64,000 bases of DNA from Actinomadura macra NBRC 14102 (GCF_001552215.1 NZ_BCQT01000010.1:124001-188000); one strand, 5' to 3'. Shown: positions 26,201 to 35,560, counted from the first letter of the stretch. Made by a program: numbers and translations. Notes: generated from the letters alone by a model not told the origin.

Positions 26201-27196
26201 TCAAAGCGGAGGGCGGGGCGGGGACGGTTCCGTTGGACGGGCGTGCCGCGGCACGTACCGGTCGTTGGCGGGCAGCGGGGTGAAGGCGGGCGAGGCGCCG
26301 GCCCGGTCGCGTGAGCGGTTGCGGCGCGCGCCGTACGGCGCCACGAGCATCCGGTAGACGGGGCGCCGGATCACGGTCGGGACGAGGCGGTAGCCGCCGC
26401 GGACGACGACGTTGCGCCAGTACTGCGGGCGGGAGATGAAGCCCTCGCCGCGCATCGCGCGTTGCAGGCGCAACTCCGAACGCAGCAGGTCACGGCCTCC
26501 GCGGCGGGCGTACGCGCCGTCCCCGACCCGGTAGTAGACGAGCGGCTCGGCGAGGTTCACCACCCGCGCGCCCTGCGCGATCATCCGCGCGAACAGCCAG
26601 TAGTCCTCCATCAGCGGCAGGTCGCCGTAGCCGCCGACGGCGATCACCGCGCTGCGCCGGTAGACGACCGTGGGGTGGTTGAAGGGGTCGTGCAGCCGGG
26701 AGTAGCGGGCGATGTCGGTGGGGTCGCTCGGCGGGATGCGGCGGCCCACGATGTCGGCGGTGTCCGCACCGAACTCCAGCAGTCCGGCGCCGACGAGGTC
26801 GGCGCCCGCCCGCACCAGCGGGACCTGCTCGGCGAAGCGGTGCGGCATGGCGACGTCGTCGGCGTCCATGCGGGCGACGATGTCGTGCCGGGCGGCGTGG
26901 AGTCCGGCGTCCAGCGCGGGCCCGAGGCCGCGGTTGTGCTCCAGCGGGACGAACGTGACCTCGACCGGGCTGTCCACGACGAGGCTCCGCAGGCAGGCGG
27001 CCAGCTCGGGCGGGATCGGGCCGTCCTGGACGAGCACCACCTGGTCCGGACGGAGCGTCTGATGGTGGACGGCGCTATGGAAGGCGTCCCGGACGTACTC
27101 CTCCCGATCACCGCGGTACACGGTCATCAGCAAGGTGAAGGGTTCGGGCTGCATGTCCATGAGGCGGCAGGGTCCGTTCCGGGGGTCGGGGGGCAC
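26201..27196 (-). CDS. GT2 family glycosyltransferase
   Basis: An inverting GT-A glycosyltransferase. FTLLMTVYRGDREEYV opens the fold, VVLVQDGPIP and NRGLGPALDAGL follow, and RMDADDVAMPHRF contains the metal-binding D-x-D. MEDYWLFARM supplies the ED acceptor motif. About 80 C-terminal residues are Arg-rich with a hydrophobic, amphipathic stretch that may hold it to the membrane. It resembles AmsE-like transferases of exopolysaccharide clusters. The start is uncertain: GTG at 27196 or in-frame ATGs 12-14 codons later. The sugar it transfers cannot be read from sequence. It sits between the propeller protein and the LCP gene. Confidence 0.8.
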   Translation of the reverse strand: MPPDPRNGPCRLMDMQPEPFTLLMTVYRGDREEYVRDAFHSAVHHQTLRPDQVVLVQDGPIPPELAACLRSLVVDSPVEVTFVPLEHNRGLGPALDAGLHAARHDIVARMDADDVAMPHRFAEQVPLVRAGADLVGAGLLEFGADTADIVGRRIPPSDPTDIARYSRLHDPFNHPTVVYRRSAVIAVGGYGDLPLMEDYWLFARMIAQGARVVNLAEPLVYYRVGDGAYARRGGRDLLRSELRLQRAMRGEGFISRPQYWRNVVVRGGYRLVPTVIRRPVYRMLVAPYGARRNRSRDRAGASPAFTPLPANDRYVPRHARPTEPSPPRPPL

Positions 27197-27398
27197 GGAT
27201 CACCCGGCAGAGCCCGTGGCGGGGGGCGGCTCCTGAGGGCAGAGGTCGGGGGCTGGTGTCGGGTATGCAGTCGTACTTAAGACGCTTTGACACGGTTGAT
27301 GGTGTGCGCGCCGCCACCCTACCGGCGTGCCACGTCCGTGACGCCTGCCTTGACTGGTTCTTCACATCCGCGCAACCTGGATGATGCAGCGTACTTTC

Positions 27399-28862
27399 TT
27401 ACTTCTGTCCGCAGATGTCGCTGTCTGCACGGATCTCGCCCGCCACCTTCGGCAGCGCCGTCTTCGCACCGCGCAGGGCGGCCCCGTCCTTGCCGATGAC
27501 GAGGTAGACAAGGCCCGGCCTGCCGCCCGCCCAGGCGCGCGGGGGATGGCCGGGCAGCGCGATGGCCAGCCGCGCGGCCTGCCGCTCGGCGCCCCGTCCG
27601 TACAGGATCTGGGTCCGCGCGGAGGACGACGCCTTGCGGGAACCGACCTTGACGATCTGGAACCCGCGCTCGCCGAGTTGGTCAGCCGTCCGCTGCCCGA
27701 GGCCGCTCGACGCCGTCGCGTTGTAGATGGCGACCCTGACCTGCGCCGGCGGGACGGGCTGTACCTGCGCGCCGTTCTGCTGCGCGGGGACGGGCGCGGG
27801 CGGCGCCGGCTCGGGCACCTTGTTGTCCTCGCGGACCGAACGAAACAGCGGCTCCGCCAGCGCCGGGTTGAACTGCACCCGGTTCTTGTCCTGCGGGAAC
27901 GCCTGCACCGGGACGGTCACGAAGCGGACCTTGCCCGCGCTCATCCCGCGCAGGCTGCCCGCGAGCTTCTGCATCACCGACAGGGTGAGCCGGTCGTCGG
28001 CTTTGATCGATTTGGTGGCCGCGGACAGGAAGGCGAAGGTGCGCCCCGGGTCGGTGAGCATGCCCCGGTCCGTGGCCTTCTTGACCACCGACGCCATGAA
28101 CGCCTGCTGCCGCTTGATCCGGTCGAGGTCCGAGCCGTCTCCCAGCACGTACCGGGTGCGGACGTAGCCGAGCGCCTGGTCGCCGTGCACGATCTGGCGG
28201 CCCTTCCGCAGGTGCAGTTCGGCCTTCGGGTCGTCGATACGGCGCGGGACGCAGATCTCGACGCCGCCGAGCGCGTCCACGACCCGCTTGAACCCGGAGA
28301 AGTCCACCTCGACGAAGTGGTCGATGTGGATTTTGGTGAGCGATTCGATCGTCCGCCAGGTGCAGGCCGGACCACCGGTCGAGAACGCCGCGTTGATCAT
28401 TCCGAACTGCGGCGGGGACGAGCCGCCGCCCGGCTTCTTGCAGGGCGGGATGTTCACCATCGAGTCGCGCGGGAAGCTGATGCCGATCGCCTGCTCGCCG
28501 CCGGGCGAGATGTGCAACAGGATCGTCGTGTCGGAACGCTGCCCGGCCTCCTCGCCGTAGCGGGCGTTCTCCCCCGCGCGGCTGTCGGAGCCCATGAGCA
28601 GGATGTTCATCGAGTTGTTCAGCTTGGCGGGCCGGTTGTCGCCGAGCTTGCCGTCCACGTTCTCGCGGTCGATCTGGCCGTCCAGCCGCCGCCAGAACCC
28701 GTAGGCGGTGAGGCTGGCCACCACCAGCACCGCCGACATTCCGATCGACACCCAGCCGAGCACACGCCACAGACGCCCCCGCGCCGGCGGCTCCGGCGGT
28801 GGAGGGGCGTTGTCCGCGAGGTACACGGGAGACGGCACGGCAGTTCCCTGCATCCGTAACAT
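27399..28862 (-). CDS. LCP (LytR-CpsA-Psr) family protein with LytR_C domain
   Basis: LCP enzymes transfer undecaprenyl-linked glycopolymers onto peptidoglycan. A Pro-rich N-terminus is followed by one membrane helix (VLGWVSIGMSAVLVVASLT). The LCP domain has NILLMGSDSR, the Arg/Asp pair of RSDTTILLHISP and SFPRDSMVNIP, then YVRTRYVLGDGSDLDRIKRQQ, so the pyrophosphate-lipid-binding arginines and acid residues are present. A Pro/Gln linker leads to a LytR_C domain (VRVAIYNATASSGLG onward). The start is uncertain: ATG at 28862 or 28853, or GTG at 28841, which has AGGGA six bases upstream. The expected job is to attach the polymer made by the neighbouring cluster to the wall. Confidence 0.88.
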   Translation of the reverse strand: MLRMQGTAVPSPVYLADNAPPPPEPPARGRLWRVLGWVSIGMSAVLVVASLTAYGFWRRLDGQIDRENVDGKLGDNRPAKLNNSMNILLMGSDSRAGENARYGEEAGQRSDTTILLHISPGGEQAIGISFPRDSMVNIPPCKKPGGGSSPPQFGMINAAFSTGGPACTWRTIESLTKIHIDHFVEVDFSGFKRVVDALGGVEICVPRRIDDPKAELHLRKGRQIVHGDQALGYVRTRYVLGDGSDLDRIKRQQAFMASVVKKATDRGMLTDPGRTFAFLSAATKSIKADDRLTLSVMQKLAGSLRGMSAGKVRFVTVPVQAFPQDKNRVQFNPALAEPLFRSVREDNKVPEPAPPAPVPAQQNGAQVQPVPPAQVRVAIYNATASSGLGQRTADQLGERGFQIVKVGSRKASSSARTQILYGRGAERQAARLAIALPGHPPRAWAGGRPGLVYLVIGKDGAALRGAKTALPKVAGEIRADSDICGQK

Positions 28863-28969
28863 TTGAGCACAGATAGGACACCAGCCACGCAAGTCACGGC
28901 AAAGTCGTCCGAGCAAGGTCATCCCGTGCTCCGGACGGGTGGTCCGGGGGCTACTAAACTCGGGCGACG

Positions 28970-29911
28970 ATGAGCACCGTAGACGCACTGACCGACCAGG
29001 CCATGGTCGTGCTGCAGGACCGGCCGGTCGTGCCCCTCAGCGCATGGCTGGCCAGGGCCGTCGCGGACTGCACCGGTAGCGGGCGCACCCTCCAGCTCGT
29101 CACGCCCCTGGACTCCCGGCTGTCGCTGCCGCTGCGCACCACCGCCGCGGGTACCGGCGTGCAGTGGGTCGTCCGCAACGGGGACGGCTACTACGAGGGC
29201 CTCACCGGACGCCCGCTGAAATGGAGCGGCGCGACGTTCGTCCCCGTCCCCGAGGCGCGCGACTACGCCCCCGGATTCACCACCCGGCCCACCGCCCCGA
29301 TCGGCGCGCAGCTCACCCTCGTCTACCGCATCCGGCACGGCGCCGAGGGCGACCTCAGTGGCCCCGTCGAACGTCTCCTCACGCTCCTCACCGGCAAGCC
29401 GCCCGCCGGGGTCGGTCCCGCCGAGCCGCTGGAGCACCCGTGGCGCGGCGACCGGCTCACCGAGTACGCCCGCGCCCGCGCCACCTCCCGGCTGCTCGTC
29501 ATCGGCGACGGCCCGCGCCCCGCCCAGGCGATCTGCGACTTCACCACCACCGAAGGCGGCGCCGTCGCCGAGGTCACCACCGTCACCGTCGGCTACGCGC
29601 CCGCCGACCCGCCGCCCCTCCAGCACCTGTCCTCCCTGGTCGGCGCGCTGGCCGCCGACCAACCGGTGGCGTCGCTGTTCGTCCAGCTCACCCCCGGCCG
29701 CGCCGACCTCACCACCGAACCCCGCTGGACGGGCGCGGCCGCCCCGGTCGCGCTCGCCGTCACCGGCACCGTCGGCGGCCCGAACGGCATCCCCGGCCAG
29801 CAGGTCGGGCCCACCCGCGCGCCGATGACCCTCTTCCCGCTCGGGGACGGCCGCTCCCAGGACGGCTGGCAGCGGCACAGCCTGCTGATGCAGCACCTCC
29901 AGTCCGCCTAG
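28970..29911 (+). CDS. DUF6177-like protein next to the T7SS locus
   Basis: A soluble 313-residue protein with no signal peptide or membrane helix. I recognise it tentatively as DUF6177, a family of unknown function found near actinobacterial T7SS genes. The N-terminal half has LVTPLDSRLSLPLR and an aromatic-rich GVQWVVRNGDGYYEG stretch. The C-terminal half alternates strands and helices. It starts about 110 bp from the LCP start on the opposite strand and lies about 80 bp ahead of the DUF1266-type gene, with which it could form an operon. Its role is unknown. Confidence 0.6.
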   Translation: MSTVDALTDQAMVVLQDRPVVPLSAWLARAVADCTGSGRTLQLVTPLDSRLSLPLRTTAAGTGVQWVVRNGDGYYEGLTGRPLKWSGATFVPVPEARDYAPGFTTRPTAPIGAQLTLVYRIRHGAEGDLSGPVERLLTLLTGKPPAGVGPAEPLEHPWRGDRLTEYARARATSRLLVIGDGPRPAQAICDFTTTEGGAVAEVTTVTVGYAPADPPPLQHLSSLVGALAADQPVASLFVQLTPGRADLTTEPRWTGAAAPVALAVTGTVGGPNGIPGQQVGPTRAPMTLFPLGDGRSQDGWQRHSLLMQHLQSA

Positions 29912-29992
29912 CCAGCAGAACCCGGCCACCTCGCCACATCCGCGACATCACTGGGATGATCATCAGGTAACGGATGAGGTACGGTCCTGCCC

Positions 29993-31417
29993 ATGGAACA
30001 GGCCCGCCGCCTCGATGCACTCGAGCGGGCCGTCGCCGGGACCCTCGCCGAAAGGTCGTTCGGATTCGACGGGGACAGGGCCGTCCTGCGAATCGAGGGA
30101 TCGCTCGTCCTGACGAACGGCTGGTTCGCCTCCCTCGGCGCCGGCGGCGTCGTCCTGCTCCTGCTCGGCGCCGTCCTGTCGCTCACCGGTTTCCAGGACG
30201 AGGCGCGCTGGGCCCTCGCCCCCGGCGCGGCGCTGCTCACCTTCGTTCTCGGCCTGGTCCTGCTGCTGCGCTTCACGCCCCTGACCGCGCTGTGGCCCCG
30301 GCTGGAACTGCGCTTCGCCGAACGCGCGATGGTCCACCGCCGCACCCGCGTCCCGTTCAGCGACCTGCGCCCCGAACACCTGGTGTGGAAGAACGGCCGC
30401 TTCTTCCGGCGCCTGTACGTCCGTCACCCCGCCCTCCGCAAGCAGCTCGCCGGGTTCTTCGAGAGCGAGCAAAGGCAGGCCGCCGAGTTTCAGGACAAGC
30501 TCTGGGAACTGATCCACGCCCCGGACACCCGCAACGCCCTCGCCCACGGCGCCCTCACACCCGTCCAACGCTGGATCATCGGTGCGGGCGCCCTGTACGG
30601 CGCGATCAACGGGTTCCGCCTCGACCGGCTCGGCACCGCCCCCGGCGAGTCCGCCGGAGCCGCCGACCGCCGCACCGCCCAGGAGTTGCTCTACGAGCCG
30701 TGGGGCGCCCACGACCTCGAACAGCTCCTCGGCGCCGTCAACTGGCTCGTCCAGGACGGCCACCGCGCCGACTTCACCCAGGACGCCGCCCTCGCCGCCC
30801 GCACCCCCGCCGAACGCGAGGAGTACGCGACGCTCCTCCAGGAGGTCGACGAACTCATCGCCCGCGACATCCTCGAACCACCGTTCGTGGAACGGCTGAT
30901 CGAACTCGTCCGCATCCGCTACGGGACGCAGGGCGCCGCGTACACCCGTCTCGTCCCGCCCCTGCTGCGCGACGAGCCCGGCGCCGACGCCGGAGCGGAA
31001 GGCGCCGAGCTGGGCCGGTTCCTGCACCGGCTCTTCAACGACCGCCGGCACGCCGCCGAAGAACTGCACCGTCTGAAGACCCTGGAGGACCCGGCGGTCC
31101 GCGCCAACGTCGGCCGGTTCCTCATCTGGGACTACGGCCGTGCCTTAGTGCTCTACCGCTTCGGCCACATGGTCGGCTGGCTCACCGAAGAGTACTGCTG
31201 GGAGCGCATGCTCCCACTCGCGCTCGACATTCAGCGCCGCTACACGTCCTGGCAGGACATGGCGACCTGCTATCTCCAGGGCCGCCTGCTGTGGTCCGGT
31301 GGCGGAGGCGAGGCCCAGGCCGAGTACGAGCGCCTGGTCGCCGAACTGTCCACCGACCAGCGCAGCCCCTGGAACCTCGTCCCCTGGGCCCACGACCTGA
31401 CCCGCGACTGGCCGTAG
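29993..31417 (+). CDS. DUF1266-domain membrane protein
   Basis: Two hydrophobic helices lie close to the N-terminus (about residues 45-62 and 68-85). About 200 charged residues follow. The C-terminal domain carries VGRFLIWDYGRALVLYRFGH, LTEEYCWERMLPLA and SWQDMATCYLQGRLLW. Its Trp/Asp and CYLQGR pattern is the mark of DUF1266, a family of unknown function in bacteria. It is likely an inner-membrane protein with a large cytoplasmic part. An N-terminal helix hairpin is also how EccE begins, but the rest does not look like EccE, so I do not call it that. Confidence 0.68.
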   Translation: MEQARRLDALERAVAGTLAERSFGFDGDRAVLRIEGSLVLTNGWFASLGAGGVVLLLLGAVLSLTGFQDEARWALAPGAALLTFVLGLVLLLRFTPLTALWPRLELRFAERAMVHRRTRVPFSDLRPEHLVWKNGRFFRRLYVRHPALRKQLAGFFESEQRQAAEFQDKLWELIHAPDTRNALAHGALTPVQRWIIGAGALYGAINGFRLDRLGTAPGESAGAADRRTAQELLYEPWGAHDLEQLLGAVNWLVQDGHRADFTQDAALAARTPAEREEYATLLQEVDELIARDILEPPFVERLIELVRIRYGTQGAAYTRLVPPLLRDEPGADAGAEGAELGRFLHRLFNDRRHAAEELHRLKTLEDPAVRANVGRFLIWDYGRALVLYRFGHMVGWLTEEYCWERMLPLALDIQRRYTSWQDMATCYLQGRLLWSGGGGEAQAEYERLVAELSTDQRSPWNLVPWAHDLTRDWP

Positions 31418-31458
31418 TCATTCGCAATCCCGGCTGTATTGATGACAATCCCGGCCCA

Positions 31459-31575
31459 AGGGGACTCGCCTGGCGGCTCGCCCCTTGACCGTGCTTGGGC
31501 GAGCGCGACATCGCTTCGCGATCTTCCCGGTGGGGCTTGCCTCCGGCTTCGCCCCACCGCTCAGGTAGCGCGCTC
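31459..31575. repeat. Cluster of hairpin-forming inverted repeats
   Basis: Between convergent genes lie several nested palindromes. AAGGGG/CCCCTT are at 31459-31464 and 31481-31486. A 5-bp hairpin ATCGC-TTC-GCGAT is at 31510-31522. GTGGGGC/GCCCCAC are at 31530-31536 and 31551-31557. An outer 7-bp pair GAGCGCG/CGCGCTC (31501-31507 and 31569-31575) encloses the last two hairpins. The whole could fold as a branched structure. It may be a bidirectional terminator or a copy of an interspersed repeat; a second copy was not noticed in this window. Confidence 0.5.
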
Positions 31576-31605
31576 GCGCGGCGGCTGAGGCCACTCAAGG
31601 CCGGC

Positions 31606-32001
31606 CTAGTTCGGCAGGGCGCACTCCTGGGAGTCCTTGTTCACCTTGTCCTGGTCCTTGCCCTCGATGTTCTTCGGGATGAGGACCGGCAGGCTGGGGT
31701 TCGGCTCGGGCATGTCGTACCCCTTCCTCTCCATGCACGCGATCGTCCGTTCGATCGCCTTCAGCTGCGCCGGCGTCAGTCTCCGGGCCCCCTGGGACGG
31801 GGCGCCGCTCGGGATGCCGCCCGGCGCGCCCGGGTTCAGGGTCGGTGCGGTCGGAGGCGGGGGCAGTTCACCGGACCCCGTGGAGTTCCCGGAACCGCCG
31901 GAGCCCTTCGAGCCGGCGGAGTCCTTGGAGTCCGACCCGCAGCCGGCGGCGCCCAGCACCAGGGCCACAGCGATCACCGGAACCGCGCAACGCTTCATCA
32001 T
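31606..32001 (-). CDS. Small secreted lipoprotein
   Basis: A 131-residue protein with a short basic N-terminus, a hydrophobic core and the lipobox VLGAAGC, so it should be lipidated at about Cys21. A Gly/Ser/Pro-rich tether of about 45 residues follows. The C-terminal 60 residues contain LTPAQLKAIERTIACMERKGYDMPEPNP and a final Cys near the end. The spacing of these two Cys suggests a disulfide. The start has AGGAAGG seven bases upstream (ATG at 32001, or the adjacent ATG at 31998). Similar Cys-containing small lipoproteins are common in actinomycetes with no known function. Confidence 0.75.
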   Translation of the reverse strand: MMKRCAVPVIAVALVLGAAGCGSDSKDSAGSKGSGGSGNSTGSGELPPPPTAPTLNPGAPGGIPSGAPSQGARRLTPAQLKAIERTIACMERKGYDMPEPNPSLPVLIPKNIEGKDQDKVNKDSQECALPN

Positions 32002-32123
32002 GACGACCTTCCTGCCGGCTGCGGAGCATGCGCCGGTGGGCACACTTCGTGATCTTGACATGTCGAGAAAAGACCCTAGGGGATGCCGGTCATGACGGTG
32101 CCGGATTCGTCGCGAAGCGGCAG

Positions 32124-32606
32124 TCAGCCGCCGATGACCCCGTCGTGGTACGCGGCGCCGCCCGGGGCACCCGCGGACGCGTCGCCGGGTCCGGCGCCCT
32201 CCGCCGGGGCGTCGTGGTCGCTCGCCTTCCAGCTGCGGGCCGGGGCCTCGATCGGCCCGTCCGGATAGACCGTCCCGCCGAGCCAGTGGACGAGGGAGTC
32301 GGCGAACCTGCGCGCCACCCGCATCGCCTCGGGCACGTCGGCGACGGCTCGCACGTCCACCCACCAGACGGGCGCGACGACCCGGGCCGCGAACTCCGCG
32401 CCCAGCAGCCGCCCGATCTCGCCCGGCACCGACACCTGCACCGCGTCCTCGATCGAGACCAGCAGCCGGCCGCCCGCGTCGTACAGCCGGGTCGGCTGCG
32501 GCTCGCCGCCGCGCAGTTCCAGCCGCTCCCCCATGGCGATCATGCCGTCGGCGACGGCGTGCACGTCGGGGCGGCGCCGCACCAGGGCGACCAGGTCACT
32601 GCTCAT
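32124..32606 (-). CDS. Small hypothetical protein coupled to the EspI-like gene
   Basis: A 160-residue soluble protein that I do not recognise. The first about 115 residues look like a compact alpha/beta domain (RRPDVHAVADGMIAMG, LYDAGGRLLVSIED, APVWWVDVRA and VARRFADSLVHWLGG). The C-terminal 40 residues are Gly/Ala/Asp-rich and disordered. Its ATG overlaps the stop of the EspI-like ATPase (ATGA), so it is almost certainly co-translated with it. This suggests a partner or adaptor of that ATPase. Confidence 0.7.
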   Translation of the reverse strand: MSSDLVALVRRRPDVHAVADGMIAMGERLELRGGEPQPTRLYDAGGRLLVSIEDAVQVSVPGEIGRLLGAEFAARVVAPVWWVDVRAVADVPEAMRVARRFADSLVHWLGGTVYPDGPIEAPARSWKASDHDAPAEGAGPGDASAGAPGGAAYHDGVIGG

Positions 32607-34432
32607 CGGGACACCCCCGCGGTGAGCGAACGCGAGAAGACCTCGTGCACGACCCGGATCACGGCGGTGCGCGCGGCGGCGGAGATCCTCGACATGTCCA
32701 CGGAGCCGCCGGTGGCAAGGTGCCGGTCGTAGGGGATGAACACGACGGGCAGCCCCCACGCGCTGAGCATCTGGTGGGCCCGCTCCAGGTCGGCGCCCAC
32801 CTGCGGGGCGTGCGACACCATCGCGATGACGGTGCGGGCCAGCAGCGCCTGCTGGTCGTTGCCCGCGAACCACTCCAGCGCGCCGCGCGCGCTCAACGCC
32901 CCGTCGACCGTTCCCGGCGTCACCAGGACGAGGCCGTGCGAACCGGCGATCACACCACGGTTCAGCTCGGTGAGGATGCCCGCGCCGCAGTCGATCACCG
33001 TGGCGGACAGGTACCTGGTGACCAGGTTGAGCGCGTGCTGGAACGTCTCCAAGGTGAACTCGCCCGCGATCCGTCCACCCCGGGTCGACGACAGCACGAA
33101 CAGCCCGTCGGCGGTCCGCGACAGGAACCGCGCGGCCTCCTCGAACGAACGCGGGTTCTGCCCGGCCAGGTCGAACAAGGACAGGTCCGACCGGACACCG
33201 AGACGCAGCGGCAGCGAGCCGAGTTCGGCATCGGCGTCGGCGGCCAGCACCCGGTCGCCGCGGTGCCGCGCCAGCTCGGTCGCCAGCAGCGCGGCCATCG
33301 TCGTCTTGCCCGCGCCACCGCGCACGCTGGCGACCGCGATCTGCCGCGCGCTCGGTACCGGATGCTGCATCAGCTCGGCGAACGCCGCCATCCCCCGGAC
33401 GTTCCCTGACCCGCCGCCCACCGCCTTGAAGACGCCCTGCCGCACCCGGCGCCCCAGCGGGTCGCCGTGCTGGTTCTTGCGGACGAGTTGCTCGGCCGGG
33501 ATCTGCGCCTGAGGATCGTGCGGGCCGGCCGCCGGCCCCTGGCCGGGACCAGGTGCCTGAGGCTGGACGGATTGCGCGGCGCGGGCAGACGCGGCGTCGG
33601 GAACGTTCTGCACCCCGGGCGACTCCGCCGTCCCCACACCGGGCATCGGGCTGACCGCCGCCGCCCAGTCGAAGTCGGGATGGACGAGCGGCTCGGCGGG
33701 CGACTGCTCGTTCGCAGGCGGCGCGGCCGACAAAGGCTCGTGCACCGATTGCTGTGGCGCCGGCTGCTCATAAACCGGCTGCTCTGGCGCGGGCTGCTCG
33801 TAGACCCGTTGTTCTGACACCGGCTGCTCATACACCGGCTGCTGATAGACCCGTTGATCTGACACCGGCTGCTCTGGCGCCGGCTGCTCCTGCACTGACT
33901 GCTCGTACACCGGCTGCTCTGGCACTGACTGCTCTGGCACTGACTGCTCTGGCACTGACTGCTCTGGCTCCGGTCGGGCGGGCAGCTGCGGTGCGGCTGG
34001 CGGTGGAGGCAGCGCGGGCGACGGCGGAGGAGGCGGGATCTCGTCGCCGCCGCTTTCGACCGCCGGGAAGGAAGGCGCCTGCGGTGGGGGCGGAAGCTCC
34101 TCACCCGCTTCCTGAACCGCCGGAGGGGGCGAGGCCAGGGAGGCGACCGGAGCGGGCGGCGGCGGGGCGGGCGGCGGCGGGAGCTCCGCGCCCTCCTGTG
34201 ACAGCGGGAAGGACGGTGTCTGCGGAGGTGCCGTCGGCTGCTCCGCCGGGGACTGCGAAACGGCCGCCGCCGCGTTCGACGCGGCGGGCGGCTGGTCAGG
34301 GACGGACCGCGGCGGCGCCTCGGCACCCCAGGCGGCCCGGGGCGGAGCGAACGACGTCTCGAACACCTGGAATCCCTGGTGCGGAACGCCGATCTCGCGC
34401 AGGACGGCCTGCTGCCAACTCGAGTCGGACAC
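32603..34432 (-). CDS. EspI-like MinD/ParA-type ATPase of the T7SS locus
   Basis: Two parts. Residues 1-330 are Pro/Glu/Ser-rich and disordered, with repeated PEQSV and YEQP pentapeptides. The C-terminal 270 residues form a MinD/ParA-type ATPase with the deviant Walker A SVRGGAGKTTMAA, RVLAADADAELGS and TVIDCGAGI. This is the layout of mycobacterial EspI (Rv3876): a Pro-rich N-terminus and a MinD-like ATPase encoded in the ESX-1 locus. The role there is regulatory or accessory rather than core. GTG at 34432 follows GGGAGG. It overlaps the next gene by ATGA. Assignment rests on architecture and context. Confidence 0.78.
   Translation of the reverse strand: MSDSSWQQAVLREIGVPHQGFQVFETSFAPPRAAWGAEAPPRSVPDQPPAASNAAAAVSQSPAEQPTAPPQTPSFPLSQEGAELPPPPAPPPPAPVASLASPPPAVQEAGEELPPPPQAPSFPAVESGGDEIPPPPPSPALPPPPAAPQLPARPEPEQSVPEQSVPEQSVPEQPVYEQSVQEQPAPEQPVSDQRVYQQPVYEQPVSEQRVYEQPAPEQPVYEQPAPQQSVHEPLSAAPPANEQSPAEPLVHPDFDWAAAVSPMPGVGTAESPGVQNVPDAASARAAQSVQPQAPGPGQGPAAGPHDPQAQIPAEQLVRKNQHGDPLGRRVRQGVFKAVGGGSGNVRGMAAFAELMQHPVPSARQIAVASVRGGAGKTTMAALLATELARHRGDRVLAADADAELGSLPLRLGVRSDLSLFDLAGQNPRSFEEAARFLSRTADGLFVLSSTRGGRIAGEFTLETFQHALNLVTRYLSATVIDCGAGILTELNRGVIAGSHGLVLVTPGTVDGALSARGALEWFAGNDQQALLARTVIAMVSHAPQVGADLERAHQMLSAWGLPVVFIPYDRHLATGGSVDMSRISAAARTAVIRVVHEVFSRSLTAGVSR
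33915..33970. repeat. 15-bp tandem repeat in the EspI-like gene
   Basis: Three perfect copies of tgctctggcactgac and a partial fourth encode PEQSV-type pentapeptides on the minus strand. Degenerate copies of the same 15-bp period continue over about 33750-33915, so the whole disordered N-terminus seems to have grown from this unit. Confidence 0.85.
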
Positions 34433-34644
34433 CTGCCTCCCCTCTCCTTCGCAAGCCTACGAGACACTCGTCACCTCACGCACCGCCGTTGGTCCGTCAG
34501 GCCCGTCCCGCAGGGGGGTGCGCCGGTCTTGCGAACGTTCCCACCGGCAAAGACGTGGGATATCCGGTGAAATCACCATGACCATCCCGCTAGTCTTGCC
34601 GGACCTCAATCGGCCCCCCGCACGTGATTCAGCCCGGAGCGCTC

Positions 34645-35490
34645 ATGAACCCCCCTGAATGGCCCGGTCAGCAACCTGGCCAGCCGGGATTCCCTGCCGC
34701 ACCGCCGCCCGCGCCCCCGCGGGCGCCCATCGGCGCGCCGCTGCCCGGCCCCCCGATGCCCGGTCCTCCCATGCCCGGTGGCTTCCCGCCGCCCCCGCCG
34801 CGCCGAGGCGGCGGCGGTGCCGCGGTGCCGCTGCTCATCATCGGTGCGGTCGTCGTGCTGTCCCTGGTCGGCGTGGGTGCCTTCGTTCTGCTGAAGGACG
34901 ACGGCGACGACAACCGTCCGGCCGTGACGCTCCCCTCGCCCACCACGCCCCTGTTCACCGCGCCGTCCGTCGAGCCGAGCCCGACGACGTCCAGCGGCGG
35001 AACGACGTCCGACCCGTCCAGCGTGCTCTCGGTGACCGTCCGGACCGCGCAGGGCAACACCTTCACCCGCGCGGGGACCCGCACCGAATCGTGCATCACC
35101 CGCGCCAACAGCAAGATGCTGTCGGAGTTGAGCACCAACCCGTGCATCGGCAGCATGTACTCGGCGGTCTACGCCAACCCGTCCAAGACCATCATCACGG
35201 CCATCTCGATCGCGAAGTTCGCCAGCCCGTCCGCGGCGAGCAGCGTCGGCAACGCCACCAACCAGCAGGGGTGGCCGAAGCTGCTCACCCCGTCCGACGC
35301 CAGCGGACTCCCGCAACCCCGTGCGAACCCGGCCTACTGGACGCGCACCTGGACCCGCGGCTCGAACGTGATCTACGCCCAGTCGTACTGGTCCAGCGGC
35401 GGCCCGACCGGCGGCCGCACCGGATCGGTGTTCACCACCGCCGGTGAGATCGGCGTGGAGATCACCAACACGCTCCTCTGGAGCAGCTGA
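34645..35490 (+). CDS. Pro-rich single-pass membrane protein
   Basis: ATG at 34645 follows GGAGCG and begins MNPPEW. About 55 Pro/Gly-rich residues are followed by one hydrophobic helix (VPLLIIGAVVVLSLVGVGAFVLL), then a Thr/Ser/Pro linker. A C-terminal domain of about 150 residues contains two Cys (ESCITRANSK and NPCIGSMYS), probably a disulfide on the outer face, and ends in a beta-rich part. No named family is recognised. It is divergent from the EspI-like gene and converges on the mycosin gene, with a strong terminator between. A T7SS accessory role is inferred only from location. Confidence 0.7.
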   Translation: MNPPEWPGQQPGQPGFPAAPPPAPPRAPIGAPLPGPPMPGPPMPGGFPPPPPRRGGGGAAVPLLIIGAVVVLSLVGVGAFVLLKDDGDDNRPAVTLPSPTTPLFTAPSVEPSPTTSSGGTTSDPSSVLSVTVRTAQGNTFTRAGTRTESCITRANSKMLSELSTNPCIGSMYSAVYANPSKTIITAISIAKFASPSAASSVGNATNQQGWPKLLTPSDASGLPQPRANPAYWTRTWTRGSNVIYAQSYWSSGGPTGGRTGSVFTTAGEIGVEITNTLLWSS

Positions 35491-35512
35491 CACTCGGCGC
35501 CCGCTTACCACC

Positions 35513-35544
35513 ACGGGCACGGGCGGTCTTCCGCCCGTGCCCGT
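35513..35544. terminator. Bidirectional hairpin terminator
   Basis: A perfect 14-bp inverted repeat (35513-35526 and 35531-35544) with a TCTT loop lies between the convergent stops of the 34645 gene and the mycosin gene. There is no long T-run, as is usual in GC-rich actinomycetes. Confidence 0.8.
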
Positions 35545-35560
35545 ATCGCGTTCTGTGGAC

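Noticed and set aside
29993..31417. Possible EccE identity for the DUF1266-type protein
   Set aside because: The N-terminal helix hairpin fits EccE, but the C-terminal domain carries DUF1266 motifs and not EccE features.
32607..32873. Longer version of the 160-residue gene starting at 32873
   Set aside because: The extra N-terminus overlaps the conserved ATPase domain of the EspI-like gene; the ATGA junction at 32606 is a better start.
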